From contig DASYYZ010000131.1 of assembly GCA_035946735.1 (NCBI GenBank), positions 1 to 64,000 of the forward strand: 64,000 nt of DNA. Direction: 5' to 3'. Below the pieces are notes generated by a model. That model ran no database searches. It was given only the letters and a program-made list of their open reading frames with translations, and had not been told where the DNA came from. Every line of letters starts with the position of its first letter. Positions within the stretch are counted from its first letter, which is position 1. Positions 6,004 through 15,024 of this stretch are shown in pieces. The translations under genes were made by a program, and so were the position numbers. The stretch is from Gp13-AA77 sp035946735 (GTDB lineage Bacteria; Acidobacteriota; Terriglobia; UBA7540).

Positions 6004-8637
6004 TCAAACGATGGCATCGAACATTCTCAAAATAGCGAACGCCACTTCTTTGCCCTTCTCGCCGATCTCCCCCACCGGACCCACGCACGACGGACACCCC
6101 GATTCGCACGGACAATTCTCGATCAGCTTGCGCACGTTGCCGAGCAACTGCTCGCTCATGCGATAAAGCGGCTCGCTCAGGCCGATTCCGCCCGGGTATT
6201 TGTCGTAGAGGTAGATGTTCGGTTCGAAAAACGTCGGTGGTCCGCCGTCTGTAGTGCGTTGTCCCTTGCGCCATTTCGGAGTCTTTGGATTTTGCTCTGC
6301 CTCAGGTTCGACGGACGACTGACGACTGACCAGTGAGGGCTCATTTTCGTTCTGATTTCTGACTTCTGGGTTCAGGCTTCTTTCTTCCAGCCTCTGACCC
6401 CCGACCCCGGATCGCTGATCCCTGCTATTCTCCCCTACCGCCACTCCGAGATCCCGCGCATCACACATCACCAGCAGAATCGCCATTGACTGCAAGGCAT
6501 TGCCGAGAGCGTGGACGCCGTCCTGCCGGTCAGTGCTGGAATAAGGAAGGGCCTCGAGCGTCGGCTCCGGCAGATTGAGCCACCAGGCGGTGGTGTGCAT
6601 CTCCTGTTCGGGAAGAGTCAGATTGCCGGCGCCCACATTCTCATGGGTGTGAAACTTGATCTTCTTGAAACCCACCACCTGGGTGTTGACGTGGACCTCG
6701 CCGTGATTGCGAGTCGGGGTTCGGGAAGACCGAAACTCGAAACTCGAAACTCGAAACTCGTCCTCTTCCTCAACTGACGGCTCGTTTTCATTCTGACTTC
6801 TGGCCTCTGGCTTCTGACTTCTGCTGCTTTCTGACTCCGAACCCGGAACTCCGAACCCCGAACTCTCAAACCTTTCCAGCACCGTGATCTTGGTGTACGT
6901 GATGGCGTCGGTGTAGTAATCCGAATCCACGCGATGCACGTAGGCCTTGCGATCGTCGTAATCGAGCCGTTCCACGTGATACTGCTCGCCGTTCTGCATG
7001 TAAATGGCTTTCTCGTGCAGCGTCGAGAGCGCGCTCGGGAAATCGACCTCGCCCAACAGGCGAGGTTTATCCGTATTATCGACGATCACGAAATTGTCGG
7101 AGGAGACCGAGCGCAGGCTGACGGCATCGGCCGGATAGCTTTCCGAAACCCAGTGCCAGGCGCCGCCGGTGCGATGCAGGAATCCAGCCTCGGCAAGATG
7201 CCTGCACAGGAGCTTGAGATCGAGCGCGCCGAAGCGCTCATCATCGGTCAAAGGAAGTTCAAACGCCGCGCACTTGAGATGATTCAGCAGAATCCCGAGA
7301 TTGTCAGGATTCACGAAGCCCTGCTCCGGAGAGCTTCCGAAAAAGTAATCCGGGTTCTGCATCATGAACTGATCAATCGGAGCGCTCGAAGCCACCAGCA
7401 CCGCCGCCGAAGTCCCCTGCCGCCGCCCGGCGCGGCCTGCCCGCTGCCAAGTGGAGGCGATAGTGCCGGGGTATCCGGCCAGCACGGCGGCATCGAGGCT
7501 GCCGATGTCGATACCGAGTTCGAGGGCGTTTGTAGCGACCACCCCCAGCAATCGTCCTTCGCGCAAGTCGCGCTCGATCTCGCGCCGTTCGAGCGGCAGG
7601 TAGCCGCCGCGATATCCGCGCACCACCTCCGAACCGGCAGGCGCGCGCTCGAAATCCTCTTTGAGATAAGTGACTAGGAGCTCGGTCGCGAGGCGGCTGT
7701 TGGCGAACACGATAGTCTCGAGGCCGCGCTCCAGGAACGTACGCGCGATGCGCCGCGATTCGTTCAGGTAAGAGCGCCGGATGCCAAGCTGAGGATTGAC
7801 GACGGGCGGGTTGTAAAAGACCAGGTATTTGTCCGAAGACGGAGCGCCGTTGCGATCCACGAGCAGAACGTCTCGTTCGAGGATGCGCGCTCCCAGTTCG
7901 GCAGGATTGGCGATGGTGGCGGAAGTACAGATAAACTGCGGCCGGCTGCCATAAAACTGCGCGATCCGGCTCAAGCGGCGCAGCACGTTCGCCAGGTGGC
8001 TGCCGAACACGCCGCGGTAATAATGCAGCTCGTCGATCACGATGTATTGCAGGTTCTCGAAGAGCCGCTCCCACTTCGTGTGGTGCGGCAGGATGCCTGC
8101 GTGAAGCATGTCTGGATTCGTGATCACCAGATTGCCGCGCGCCCGGATGGCTCTGCGCGCGTCCTGCGGGGTGTCGCCATCGTACGTGAAGGTGCGGATT
8201 TCGTCTCCGAGCTCGGCCGTCCAGCGATTAAGCTCCGTGAGCTGGTCCTGGGCAAGCGCCTTGGTGGGAAAAAGATACAGCGCCCGGGCGGCAGGATTGC
8301 GCACCAGCGTGTCGAGGATGGGCAGGTTGTAGCAGAGCGTCTTGCCCGAAGCGGTGGGCGTCACCACCACCAAGTCCCTGCCTTCGCGAGCCAGGCGGAA
8401 CACTTCCGCCTGGTGAGAATAGAGCCGGCTGATGCCGCGCCCTTGGAGAATCGCGGCCAGCCGCGGCGCGAGGCCGTCCGAAAGCGGCACGAGATCAGCC
8501 GCGCGCGCGGGAATATGCTTTACCGCCGTCACGCCCCCGAACTCGGGCGGGCCTTTGAAGCGGCGCTCGATCTCGTCGAGAGCGCCCTCGATGCTGGCGT
8601 CGCCGCTTAGGGCGAGAGCCTGCGTTTCGGTTGCCAT
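6004..8637 (-). CDS. mrfA: MrfA-like DEAD/DEAH-type superfamily 2 DNA helicase
   Basis: 877 residues, about 130 longer than Bacillus MrfA/YprA. Helicase motifs are clear: Walker A TPTASGKT (93-100), DELH (202-205), TSAT (about 240), and motif VI QRAGRAGRR (about 400). The C-terminus has the family's metal-binding cysteine cluster CPCESGCPSC near residue 850, in a DUF1998 region. The family translocates on DNA and acts with the MrfB nuclease in repair of mitomycin-type lesions; mrfB is the next gene. Two low-complexity insertions explain the extra length: residues about 589-640 and 733-800. Both are encoded by short direct repeats and share the peptide QNENEPS. They interrupt the C-terminal half but keep the frame and leave every catalytic motif intact. 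Confidence 0.88.
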   Translation of the reverse strand: MATETQALALSGDASIEGALDEIERRFKGPPEFGGVTAVKHIPARAADLVPLSDGLAPRLAAILQGRGISRLYSHQAEVFRLAREGRDLVVVTPTASGKTLCYNLPILDTLVRNPAARALYLFPTKALAQDQLTELNRWTAELGDEIRTFTYDGDTPQDARRAIRARGNLVITNPDMLHAGILPHHTKWERLFENLQYIVIDELHYYRGVFGSHLANVLRRLSRIAQFYGSRPQFICTSATIANPAELGARILERDVLLVDRNGAPSSDKYLVFYNPPVVNPQLGIRRSYLNESRRIARTFLERGLETIVFANSRLATELLVTYLKEDFERAPAGSEVVRGYRGGYLPLERREIERDLREGRLLGVVATNALELGIDIGSLDAAVLAGYPGTIASTWQRAGRAGRRQGTSAAVLVASSAPIDQFMMQNPDYFFGSSPEQGFVNPDNLGILLNHLKCAAFELPLTDDERFGALDLKLLCRHLAEAGFLHRTGGAWHWVSESYPADAVSLRSVSSDNFVIVDNTDKPRLLGEVDFPSALSTLHEKAIYMQNGEQYHVERLDYDDRKAYVHRVDSDYYTDAITYTKITVLERFESSGFGVPGSESESSRSQKPEARSQNENEPSVEEEDEFRVSSFEFRSSRTPTRNHGEVHVNTQVVGFKKIKFHTHENVGAGNLTLPEQEMHTTAWWLNLPEPTLEALPYSSTDRQDGVHALGNALQSMAILLVMCDARDLGVAVGENSRDQRSGVGGQRLEERSLNPEVRNQNENEPSLVSRQSSVEPEAEQNPKTPKWRKGQRTTDGGPPTFFEPNIYLYDKYPGGIGLSEPLYRMSEQLLGNVRKLIENCPCESGCPSCVGPVGEIGEKGKEVAFAILRMFDAIV
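6236..6440 (-). repeat. Repeat-derived in-frame insertion 2 inside mrfA
   Basis: Read on the minus strand, this stretch is built from variants of CAGAAGTCAGAA, GGTCGGGGGTCAGAGG and CAGTCGTCAGTCGTCCGTCG. It encodes a polar, Glu/Asn/Ser-rich segment of about 68 residues. It shares the string encoding QNENEPS with insertion 1 (6718-6872). Composition and periodicity differ sharply from the surrounding helicase coding sequence. Confidence 0.65.
6718..6872 (-). repeat. Repeat-derived in-frame insertion 1 inside mrfA, with four CGAAACT heptamers
   Basis: On the plus strand 6732-6759 is a perfect four-unit tandem of CGAAACT. It is followed by a CAGAAGT/CAGAAGC-type run and then a GGGTTCGGAGTTCC-type run. 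Together they encode about 52 polar residues (S-E-S-E-S-S, N-E-N-E-P-S, E-E-E-D-E-F) in the middle of the helicase. Confidence 0.7.
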
Positions 8638-8794
8638 AAGGGTTGCCGCACTGTTTCACTCTCCCGGGTCGCGGGATGGTTCGCCTTTTATTCGCCAACA
8701 ATTTTATCACACAAGGCGACACCGAAAAAGAATCTCAGGAGGATGGCAGCGCCAGAATGGTCGGGTCCGCGAGATCCGAATCACGAGAGGCGGC

Positions 8795-8824
8795 TTGACA
8801 CGCGCCGCATCCCCTCGGTATAAA
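8795..8824 (+). promoter_or_regulatory. Sigma-70 promoter of the GT39-like operon
   Basis: TTGACA (8795-8800) and TATAAA (8819-8824) are separated by 18 bp. The predicted start near 8831 lies downstream of the TTG codon at 8827, so that codon cannot be the translation start and ATG 8866 is preferred. Confidence 0.7.
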
Positions 8825-8865
8825 TATTGGTAATAAGAAACCAATTCACAAACCGAAGCAAGTTG

Positions 8866-10518
8866 ATGGTCCCCGTGCTTGACGTCGACTCACGTTCGAC
8901 ATTCAGCCGCAGCCCGACCGTTGGTCGCCACTCGCTCACGCCACTGCTGCATCCTGCCGGAACCTTGCTCCTGCTGGCCCCCTTCATCGGCGCTGCTTTG
9001 ATCTGCATGGCCTCATCGCTGCGGTGGCCGCGGATACACGACGGGCCGCTGATGGACTACATCGCCTGGCGCATCACGTCCGGAGCCGTGCCTTACCGGG
9101 ACATTTTCGACATGAACTTGCCGGGCACCTACCTCATCCACATCGTGGAGCTTCGGGTATTCGGAAGCGGCGACCTGGGCTGGCGTTTCTTCGATCTTGC
9201 ATGGCTCGTGGCCACCTCGGTGGCCGTGTACGGATTTTGCCGGAGGATCAGCCGTTGGGGCGGAATGCTCGCCGCCGCCTTCTTTTTCGCCCACCACCTG
9301 AGCCAGGGAGCCCGCAGCATGGGTCAACGGGATTTTCTCCTCTGCCTCTTTCTGGTCTCGGGCGCGCACTTTTTAGCTCGCTCGGTTGAAGCGGGAGGGC
9401 GTTACCGTCTCAGCTTGCTGGCCGGACTCCTGGCCGGTTTCGGAGCCAGCATGAAGCCTCACGCCGCGATCTACGCACTTTTCATGCTCGCGGTGCTGCT
9501 GGCCTGTCTGATACGGAAGCCGGAATCGCGATGGCTGCTCAACGCCGTCTTCTTTCTCGCCGGGAGCGCATTGATGCCCGCTGCCATCTGCGCCTGGCTC
9601 GCCTTCGTCGGAGGCCTTCATCCGCTGGTCCAAATCGTGACCCAGTATCTGCTTCCCTACTACCCGAGACTCGGGGGACTCAGCCCCGCCGGCCTCATGT
9701 GGACGCTTCTCAAGCCCAACCTCGTTTGGGTCTTGCTGTCTGTGGTGCCGTGGGAGCGCTCGCCGCGCGGACCGCGCTACGCCCTGGCGATGCTGGGAGC
9801 GGTTTATGGGATGTTGCACTATGTTTTGCAAGAGCGCGGCTGGTGGTATCACGAATATCCCTTCCACGCCTTTCTCTTCATCCTGATCGCCATGTCGCTC
9901 GGAGGCCTGCTCGCCCGTCCGGAGACGAAGAGCAGGGTATGTGCACTGCTCTTCCTGCTGCTCGCGGAGTACCCGCTGGCCGTAGCCTGCTATCGGGTGT
10001 CGCGCGAGCCCATGTCCGGCGGGTCGGCGTACGGTGAGAAAAAGGACCTCGATAGCCTGGTGGCTTATCTTAGGCCTCGAGTGGACCCGAAGCTGGACAC
10101 GGTGCAGACCATGGACACCTCCGGCGGGGCCGTCGACGCGCTCTTTGTTCTGCGCGTGCGCGAGGCCACGCGCTTCATGTATGACTTCCATCTGCTGTAC
10201 TTCGGTGAGGAGCCCTTCGTACGCCAGTTGCGTTTGCAGTTCATGACGCAGATTCGCGCCAGCGCGCCCAAGTATGTGGTGCTCTTCAGACGGTCCTGGC
10301 CTTGGCCGCAGTCCAATGGCTATCAACGCTTCGATGCCTTCCCTGAGTTTCGCCAATGGCTGGAGCGCCATTACTTCAAAGAATTCGAGCAGCCGGAATA
10401 CCAAGTCTTGCGGCGCAGGGATCAAGACCTTACCGAGCGCGCGCCTTCATCTGCGGCTGCCCGCTGGACGTGGGCTTGTGATAGCGTAAAGCCTTTGATG
10501 GAAGGAGCGAAACCATGA
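8866..10518 (+). CDS. Polytopic membrane protein, glycosyltransferase-39/ArnT-like (GT-C fold)
   Basis: 550 residues from ATG 8866, with about ten hydrophobic segments and a soluble C-terminal part from about residue 400. The signature is the first periplasmic loop after transmembrane segment 1: 'DGPLMDYIAWRITSGAVPYRD', then 'FDMNLPGTYLIHI'. This matches the acidic-residue loop of GT-C enzymes that use polyprenyl-phosphate sugars. Such enzymes move a sugar onto a lipid or protein acceptor on the outer face of the inner membrane. Acceptor and donor cannot be read from the sequence. The stop codon overlaps the next start (ATGA), so it is translationally coupled to the DUF1080 protein. Confidence 0.65.
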   Translation: MVPVLDVDSRSTFSRSPTVGRHSLTPLLHPAGTLLLLAPFIGAALICMASSLRWPRIHDGPLMDYIAWRITSGAVPYRDIFDMNLPGTYLIHIVELRVFGSGDLGWRFFDLAWLVATSVAVYGFCRRISRWGGMLAAAFFFAHHLSQGARSMGQRDFLLCLFLVSGAHFLARSVEAGGRYRLSLLAGLLAGFGASMKPHAAIYALFMLAVLLACLIRKPESRWLLNAVFFLAGSALMPAAICAWLAFVGGLHPLVQIVTQYLLPYYPRLGGLSPAGLMWTLLKPNLVWVLLSVVPWERSPRGPRYALAMLGAVYGMLHYVLQERGWWYHEYPFHAFLFILIAMSLGGLLARPETKSRVCALLFLLLAEYPLAVACYRVSREPMSGGSAYGEKKDLDSLVAYLRPRVDPKLDTVQTMDTSGGAVDALFVLRVREATRFMYDFHLLYFGEEPFVRQLRLQFMTQIRASAPKYVVLFRRSWPWPQSNGYQRFDAFPEFRQWLERHYFKEFEQPEYQVLRRRDQDLTERAPSSAAARWTWACDSVKPLMEGAKP

Positions 10519-11147
10519 AAGTGTTGACTGGGGTAATCCTCGCCATAGCGTTGTCATCGCCTGTGGCGGGCGCTCAATCTGCAACCGGGGCCGGCTGGAT
10601 GCCCCTCTTTAATGGCAAAGACCTGACGGGCTGGCAGAAAAACGGCACCGAGAACTGGACCGTACAGGACGGCGCTATTCTGGGCGAAAGCACAACAAAT
10701 AAGTACGGGTATCTCACCACCGACAAGACCTATCGTGATTTCAATCTGCGGCTGCACTTCAAGCCACTGGCAAAAGGGAACAGCGGCGTTTTCGTCCGCT
10801 CCCACATCACCGGCATCGATCCCGAGCACGGTCCGGACATCGAAGGCATGCAGGTGGAAGTGGATCCAAGCGTGGGCAAACACACCGGCGGGATCTACGA
10901 GAGCGGCGGCCGAGGCTGGGTGATTCAACCCACTGCGGAAGGGGAGCAGGCTCTGAAGCCCGGAGAGTGGAACGAACTCAAGATTTCCGCGCATGGCAAT
11001 CGCATCGTCACCTGGCTCAACGGCGTCCAGATTGTCGACTACACCGACACCGCTCCAAAATTCACCGATGGCGTGATTGGTCTGCAGCTCCACACCGGAG
11101 GCGGCGTCAAGATGCTCTTCAAAGATATTGAGATTCAGGAACAATAA
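10515..11147 (+). CDS. Secreted DUF1080 (3-keto-disaccharide hydrolase-like) protein
   Basis: 210 residues with a signal peptide (MKVLTGVILAIALSSPVAGA). The rest is one DUF1080 domain, a concanavalin-like beta sandwich. Typical elements are 'FNGKDLTGWQKNGTENWTV', 'GYLTTDKTYRDFNLRLHF', 'NSGVFVRS', 'GGIYESGGRGW' and 'VTWLNGVQIVDYTD'. Some members hydrolyse 3-keto-glycosides and others are probably binding modules. No partner 3-dehydrogenase is nearby, so activity is open. It overlaps the upstream gene by 4 bp and lies 42 bp before the spermidine-synthase-like protein. Confidence 0.85.
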   Translation: MKVLTGVILAIALSSPVAGAQSATGAGWMPLFNGKDLTGWQKNGTENWTVQDGAILGESTTNKYGYLTTDKTYRDFNLRLHFKPLAKGNSGVFVRSHITGIDPEHGPDIEGMQVEVDPSVGKHTGGIYESGGRGWVIQPTAEGEQALKPGEWNELKISAHGNRIVTWLNGVQIVDYTDTAPKFTDGVIGLQLHTGGGVKMLFKDIEIQEQ

Positions 11148-11189
11148 CGGAGGCCTGATGGCTGATGCGTCGAAATCCCCTTTGAGATC

Positions 11190-13649
11190 ATGACCCGGAT
11201 TGGAGATCAACCCGCCCTCGAGACGACGGCCTCTCCCACGTTTCTGCCACTCCGTTCGATGGCAGGTGTCGCGCTTGCCAGCTTCTCAGCCCTTTTGCTG
11301 GAACTGACGCTCACACGCCTGTTTTCGGTGATCCTCTTCTATCACTTCGCGTTCCTGGCCATCTCGATCGCTCTACTCGGCCTCGGAGCCGGCGGCGTTT
11401 TCTCCTACTTGCGGCGCGATTGGCTGGCGCGTTTCGGCACCCGATCGCTGGGCGCAGGCTGCTCCATGATCAACGCGCTCGCTACGCTGGCGATGCTGGA
11501 GGTGGTTCTCCACATTCCCGTCACGCTCGAGCTCAACGGCCTCAATCTTCTCGAGCTGACAGGGGTCTACCTTGCGCCCTTGATTTCCTTCTTTCTGACC
11601 GGACTGCTGCTCTCGGCGGTGTTCGCGCGGGAGCCTCAGCAGATTCCGCTGCTCTACGGCGCCGACCTGGCCGGAGGCGCTTTGGCCTGCCTGGCGCTGG
11701 TTCCGCTGCTCAATGAATTGGGGGCGCCGGGAGCGGTGCTTTTTGTGAGCCTGACTATGGCCTTGGCGGGCGGCGTCTGGGCCTTGAGACCGGCGCACCG
11801 CAAGCTTGCGATCGCAATCGCCGCCGGCCTTGTGCTGGTCGTGGCGGCAAACCGCCTCTGGAACTTTGTCGATGTTGTCTACGCCAAGGGCCTTCGCGTG
11901 GGCGGCACGTCCAAGGTTGAGTTTGCGCGCTGGAACGCGCTCTCCCGCGTCGAAGTCGACCGCCAACCCGATGGCTCCAAGAGCGTCGTAATCGACGCGG
12001 ACGCCAGCACCGCCATCATGAACGTTGATCCATTCCACTGGCAGGGTGTCTGGCAACACGACTTGATGGCAGCGCCGCCCAGCCTGGCCAATGTCCTTCG
12101 GCCCCGGGGCGACTACGCCATCATCGGGCCCGGTGGCGGCGTGGACGTGCTGCGGGCGGTAGCCAACGGCAGCCCCAGAGTAACCGGCATCGAGATCAAT
12201 CCCATCATTGCCGACACCATCATGCGCGGGCGCTACGAAGCTTACAGCTTCGGTCTTTACAAGCTGCCGCAGGTGCATCTGGTGGTGGGCGACGGCCGAT
12301 CCTTCATCCGGAGCGCTCACGAGCAATACGACGTGATCGAGATGACGCTGGTTGACACCTGGGCTTCCACCGCCGCCGGAGCCTTCGCGCTCAGCGAAGG
12401 CTACCTCTACACAACCGAAGCTTTCGAGCAGTATTTCGATCACCTCAAGAACGACGGATTCATTGCCGTGACGCGCTGGGAGTTCAAAGAGCCGCGCGAG
12501 GCCCTGCGCGTGGTATCCGTGGCGCTCGAGGCGTTGCGGCTGTTGGACGTCACGGGGCTGGCGCGGAACTTCATTGTGGTATCGAATGGTCCTTTGAACG
12601 AAGACGGGCGCTCGGTGACGGTGCTCGCAAGAAAGACTGCTTTCACCAAGGGTGAGGAGCAGCAGGTGATCGGGCACGTTGGTGCGAATCCGAATCTCGC
12701 AATCGTCTATACGCCTTCCGCTCCCGGGACGGGTCCTTTCCAGCGCCTGATCGCCTCTGCGGATCCGGCAGGCTTCGCGGCGACCTATCCTTACAACGTG
12801 GCGCCGGTAAGTGACAACGCGCCGTTCTTCTTTTTTACCCAGAAGACCAGTACCCTGCTGCGGAATCCAAATGTCTTCGGCCGCCCCGCGGCTCGCGGCC
12901 CCCGCGGTATCGATTGGAAGGTCGGATTGGGCGTGGTGGTCCTGGACGCCGTTCTGCTGATCTCGGTGGTGGCGGTGCTGGCGCTGCTGATTCTTCCCCT
13001 GCTGCTGGGCCGGCGCCGTCGATCAGTGGCGATGGGCCGCCTCGTCTATTTCGTGGCCATCGGGCTCGGCTACATCCTGGTTGAAATCACTTTCGTGCAG
13101 CGCCTGGTGCTGTTTCTAGGCCACCCCACTTACGCCATTACGGTGGTGATCTTTCTGCTGCTGGCCGCAAGCGGCGCGGGCAGCCTCGTGTCACGTCGCT
13201 GGCCGCCCGGAGCCCGAACGCTTCATCTGCCGCTCGGAGCTATCGCTGCAGCCTTACTGATCTATGCGTTCCTGCTGCCGCGCCTGCTTACCTCGGCTGT
13301 CGGCCTGGAATTCGCAATTAAGTTGCTCGTGAGCGCCGTCATCCTGATTCCTCTGGGTTTTGTGATGGGAATTCCGTTTCCCACCGGACTGCGCGCTTTA
13401 GCGGGACATGCGGCAGCGATGGAGGATCATGCCGGGCCAAACACTGAGGCGACGCCCCTGTCCGGCTCCAGTGACAATGCGGTGGAGTGGGCCTGGGCGC
13501 TCAATGCAGCAGCGAGTGTGCTCGGATCGGTGCTGGCGATGTTCATTGCGGTCAACCTGGGACTCACGCTAACTCTGGCCTGCGGTCTCGCAGCCTATCT
13601 CGCCGCCTGGGCGCTTGGGGGAATCTGGCTGCGGGTGCGCGCGGTTTGA
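11190..13649 (+). CDS. Membrane-bound spermidine-synthase-like protein
   Basis: 819 residues in three parts. About 230 N-terminal residues hold six or seven transmembrane helices. A cytosolic class I SAM-type fold at about 300-500 has 'YAIIGPGGGVDVLRA', 'GIEINPI', 'VVGDGRSFI' and 'YDVIEMTLVDTW'. A second membrane block (about 590-819) ends in 'NLGLTLTLACGLAAYLAAW'. This arrangement is common in environmental bacteria and often annotated as polyamine aminopropyltransferase-like. The catalytic aspartate pattern of genuine spermidine synthases is only partly kept, so the substrate is unknown. It is the third gene of the unit starting at 8866. Confidence 0.75.
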   Translation: MTRIGDQPALETTASPTFLPLRSMAGVALASFSALLLELTLTRLFSVILFYHFAFLAISIALLGLGAGGVFSYLRRDWLARFGTRSLGAGCSMINALATLAMLEVVLHIPVTLELNGLNLLELTGVYLAPLISFFLTGLLLSAVFAREPQQIPLLYGADLAGGALACLALVPLLNELGAPGAVLFVSLTMALAGGVWALRPAHRKLAIAIAAGLVLVVAANRLWNFVDVVYAKGLRVGGTSKVEFARWNALSRVEVDRQPDGSKSVVIDADASTAIMNVDPFHWQGVWQHDLMAAPPSLANVLRPRGDYAIIGPGGGVDVLRAVANGSPRVTGIEINPIIADTIMRGRYEAYSFGLYKLPQVHLVVGDGRSFIRSAHEQYDVIEMTLVDTWASTAAGAFALSEGYLYTTEAFEQYFDHLKNDGFIAVTRWEFKEPREALRVVSVALEALRLLDVTGLARNFIVVSNGPLNEDGRSVTVLARKTAFTKGEEQQVIGHVGANPNLAIVYTPSAPGTGPFQRLIASADPAGFAATYPYNVAPVSDNAPFFFFTQKTSTLLRNPNVFGRPAARGPRGIDWKVGLGVVVLDAVLLISVVAVLALLILPLLLGRRRRSVAMGRLVYFVAIGLGYILVEITFVQRLVLFLGHPTYAITVVIFLLLAASGAGSLVSRRWPPGARTLHLPLGAIAAALLIYAFLLPRLLTSAVGLEFAIKLLVSAVILIPLGFVMGIPFPTGLRALAGHAAAMEDHAGPNTEATPLSGSSDNAVEWAWALNAAASVLGSVLAMFIAVNLGLTLTLACGLAAYLAAWALGGIWLRVRAV

Positions 13650-13689
13650 GGCGCTCGCCCGCGCCGGCCATTCTTGCCCGCCCCAGACT

Positions 13690-13893
13690 TTGTGGGACAC
13701 TTGACGAGAACCAGAACGGTGTCGCTGGTATGCAGCACGTCACCAGGGTGAAATTCGCCGTCATATGCGCAGGATCGCATCGCAAGATGATCTCCTGAGC
13801 GCTGGCTGCCGCAGCCAGACCAAGCCAGAGCAGACAGAGTGATGCCGCATCGCGCCGCGCCTTGCCCTCATACTCATCACCGATCTTTCGCAA
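13690..13893 (-). pseudogene. Remnant of a secreted YceI-like protein
   Basis: In one frame the strand encodes a signal-peptide-like hydrophobic run and then 'AQEIILRCDPAHMTANFTL'. The homologous continuation 'GDVLHTSDTV' is in another frame. 'DPA-xxx-xxFTLGDVLHT' is the start of a lipocalin-like YceI domain as found in many acidobacterial secreted proteins. The rest of the domain (about 120 residues) is missing, and the region runs into the 3' end of the convergent gene at 13649. I read it as a decayed gene with at least one frameshift and a 3' deletion. It follows the FAD oxidoreductase by 15 bp on the same strand. Confidence 0.45.
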
Positions 13894-13908
13894 CCCCCGG
13901 GGCGCCGT

Positions 13909-15024
13909 CTACGCCCTCAGGAGTCTCCAACCGAGCGCCAGTCCGTTAGCCGCCGCGTCAATTGAGGACGCGGCACCGACGTGCATTGCCACCAGACCCG
14001 CAAACAGTTCCGGTTCAGCCACGAAGGCGCGCATCATTCGGCGTCGCAGCCTCCCGTGGCTCTCGAGCAGAAGCAGCGCGCGAGCCATCAGCGCGGGCCG
14101 CCGGGCCAAGGCGCGGTGCTCCGCCTGGTAACGAGCCAGATCGCCGGATTCAAGACAATCGCCCAACAGACCAGCCTGAGTGAAGGCGAGAGAGAGGCCC
14201 GCGCCGGTGATCGCGTCAACGCCGCCGGAGGCGTCGCCGATCAAGGCCACGCGCCCGGCACAGACGCGAGCCAGCCTGCGGGTTACCGACACCGCTCCTC
14301 GCTCTGTCGACACGCGTTCGGCGCCGCGCAGACGCTCCGAAAGTTCGGGAAATTCATGCAGGGCTCCATCCAACCGCAGGCCAGGGCCGCTTGAGAGCAG
14401 CGCGAGGCACAATTCGCGCGGGCCAACCGGGGTCAAAAAGAGCTGGCACCGGTTTCCCCAATGCAACTCCATAAACCGAGACCACGGCGCCACCCGATAA
14501 TGCCGGCGAAACGCGAAGCGCCGCTCTTTTTCCCGATGAACGTCGAGCCCCGCCCAACGCCTCACGCGTGAATCCCCGCCGTCCGCGCCAATGACCCAGC
14601 GCGCCCGGACGAGTTTCCCCCGCACCAGCGCGCCGTCGGGATGAAGTCCCGTAACGACGGAGCGCCAAAGTAATCGCACGCCGGCTCGCTCCGCGTGCTC
14701 GATCAGGATGCGGTGGAGCTCGGTCCGCCGCACCCCCAGGGCGGATCCCTGGGAGAAGCGAGCCTCCGCTTGCAAACCGGAACTGACGAAGCGAATTCCG
14801 TGGAACCGATGCGCGTCTGACGGCGGAATGCCGACCCCCAGCCGTCCGAGCGCCGCGACGCCGTCCGGCATCAGCCCCTCGCCGCAGGGCTTGTCGATTG
14901 GCGGGCTGCAGCTGTCCGCGACCGTAACGTCGAAGCCGCGCTTGCGTGCCGCGAGAGCCGCCGCCAGGCCCGCCGGACCTCCGCCGACCACGAAAACGTC
15001 AGTCGAGCTATTTGAGCATTGCAA
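13909..15024 (-). CDS. FAD-dependent oxidoreductase, geranylgeranyl-reductase/halogenase-like
   Basis: About 371 residues. The Rossmann motif is VVGGGPAGLAAALAARK at the very N-terminus, followed by the second-glutamate loop and 'DKPCGEGLMPDGVAALGRLG'. The family's 'RWVIGADGGDSRVRR' comes next, then the FAD-binding 'GRVALIGDASGGVDAITGAGL'. Relatives reduce isoprenoids or oxidise polyketide and phenolic substrates; the neighbourhood does not decide. No ATG exists in front of the Rossmann strand. The frame runs into repeat copy B, and the nearest plausible start is a TTG at 15024 inside the repeat (the frame stays open to 15123). The repeat thus supplies the start region. Confidence 0.78.
   Translation of the reverse strand: MQCSNSSTDVFVVGGGPAGLAAALAARKRGFDVTVADSCSPPIDKPCGEGLMPDGVAALGRLGVGIPPSDAHRFHGIRFVSSGLQAEARFSQGSALGVRRTELHRILIEHAERAGVRLLWRSVVTGLHPDGALVRGKLVRARWVIGADGGDSRVRRWAGLDVHREKERRFAFRRHYRVAPWSRFMELHWGNRCQLFLTPVGPRELCLALLSSGPGLRLDGALHEFPELSERLRGAERVSTERGAVSVTRRLARVCAGRVALIGDASGGVDAITGAGLSLAFTQAGLLGDCLESGDLARYQAEHRALARRPALMARALLLLESHGRLRRRMMRAFVAEPELFAGLVAMHVGAASSIDAAANGLALGWRLLRA

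Noticed and set aside
5931..6872. Tandem octamers and heptamers as a CRISPR array
   Set aside because: Units are 7-8 bp without spacers, and no cas genes are present.
9373..10425. 350-residue minus-strand open frame inside the GT39-like gene
   Set aside because: It is a high-GC shadow of a well-supported membrane protein, with no motif or start signal.
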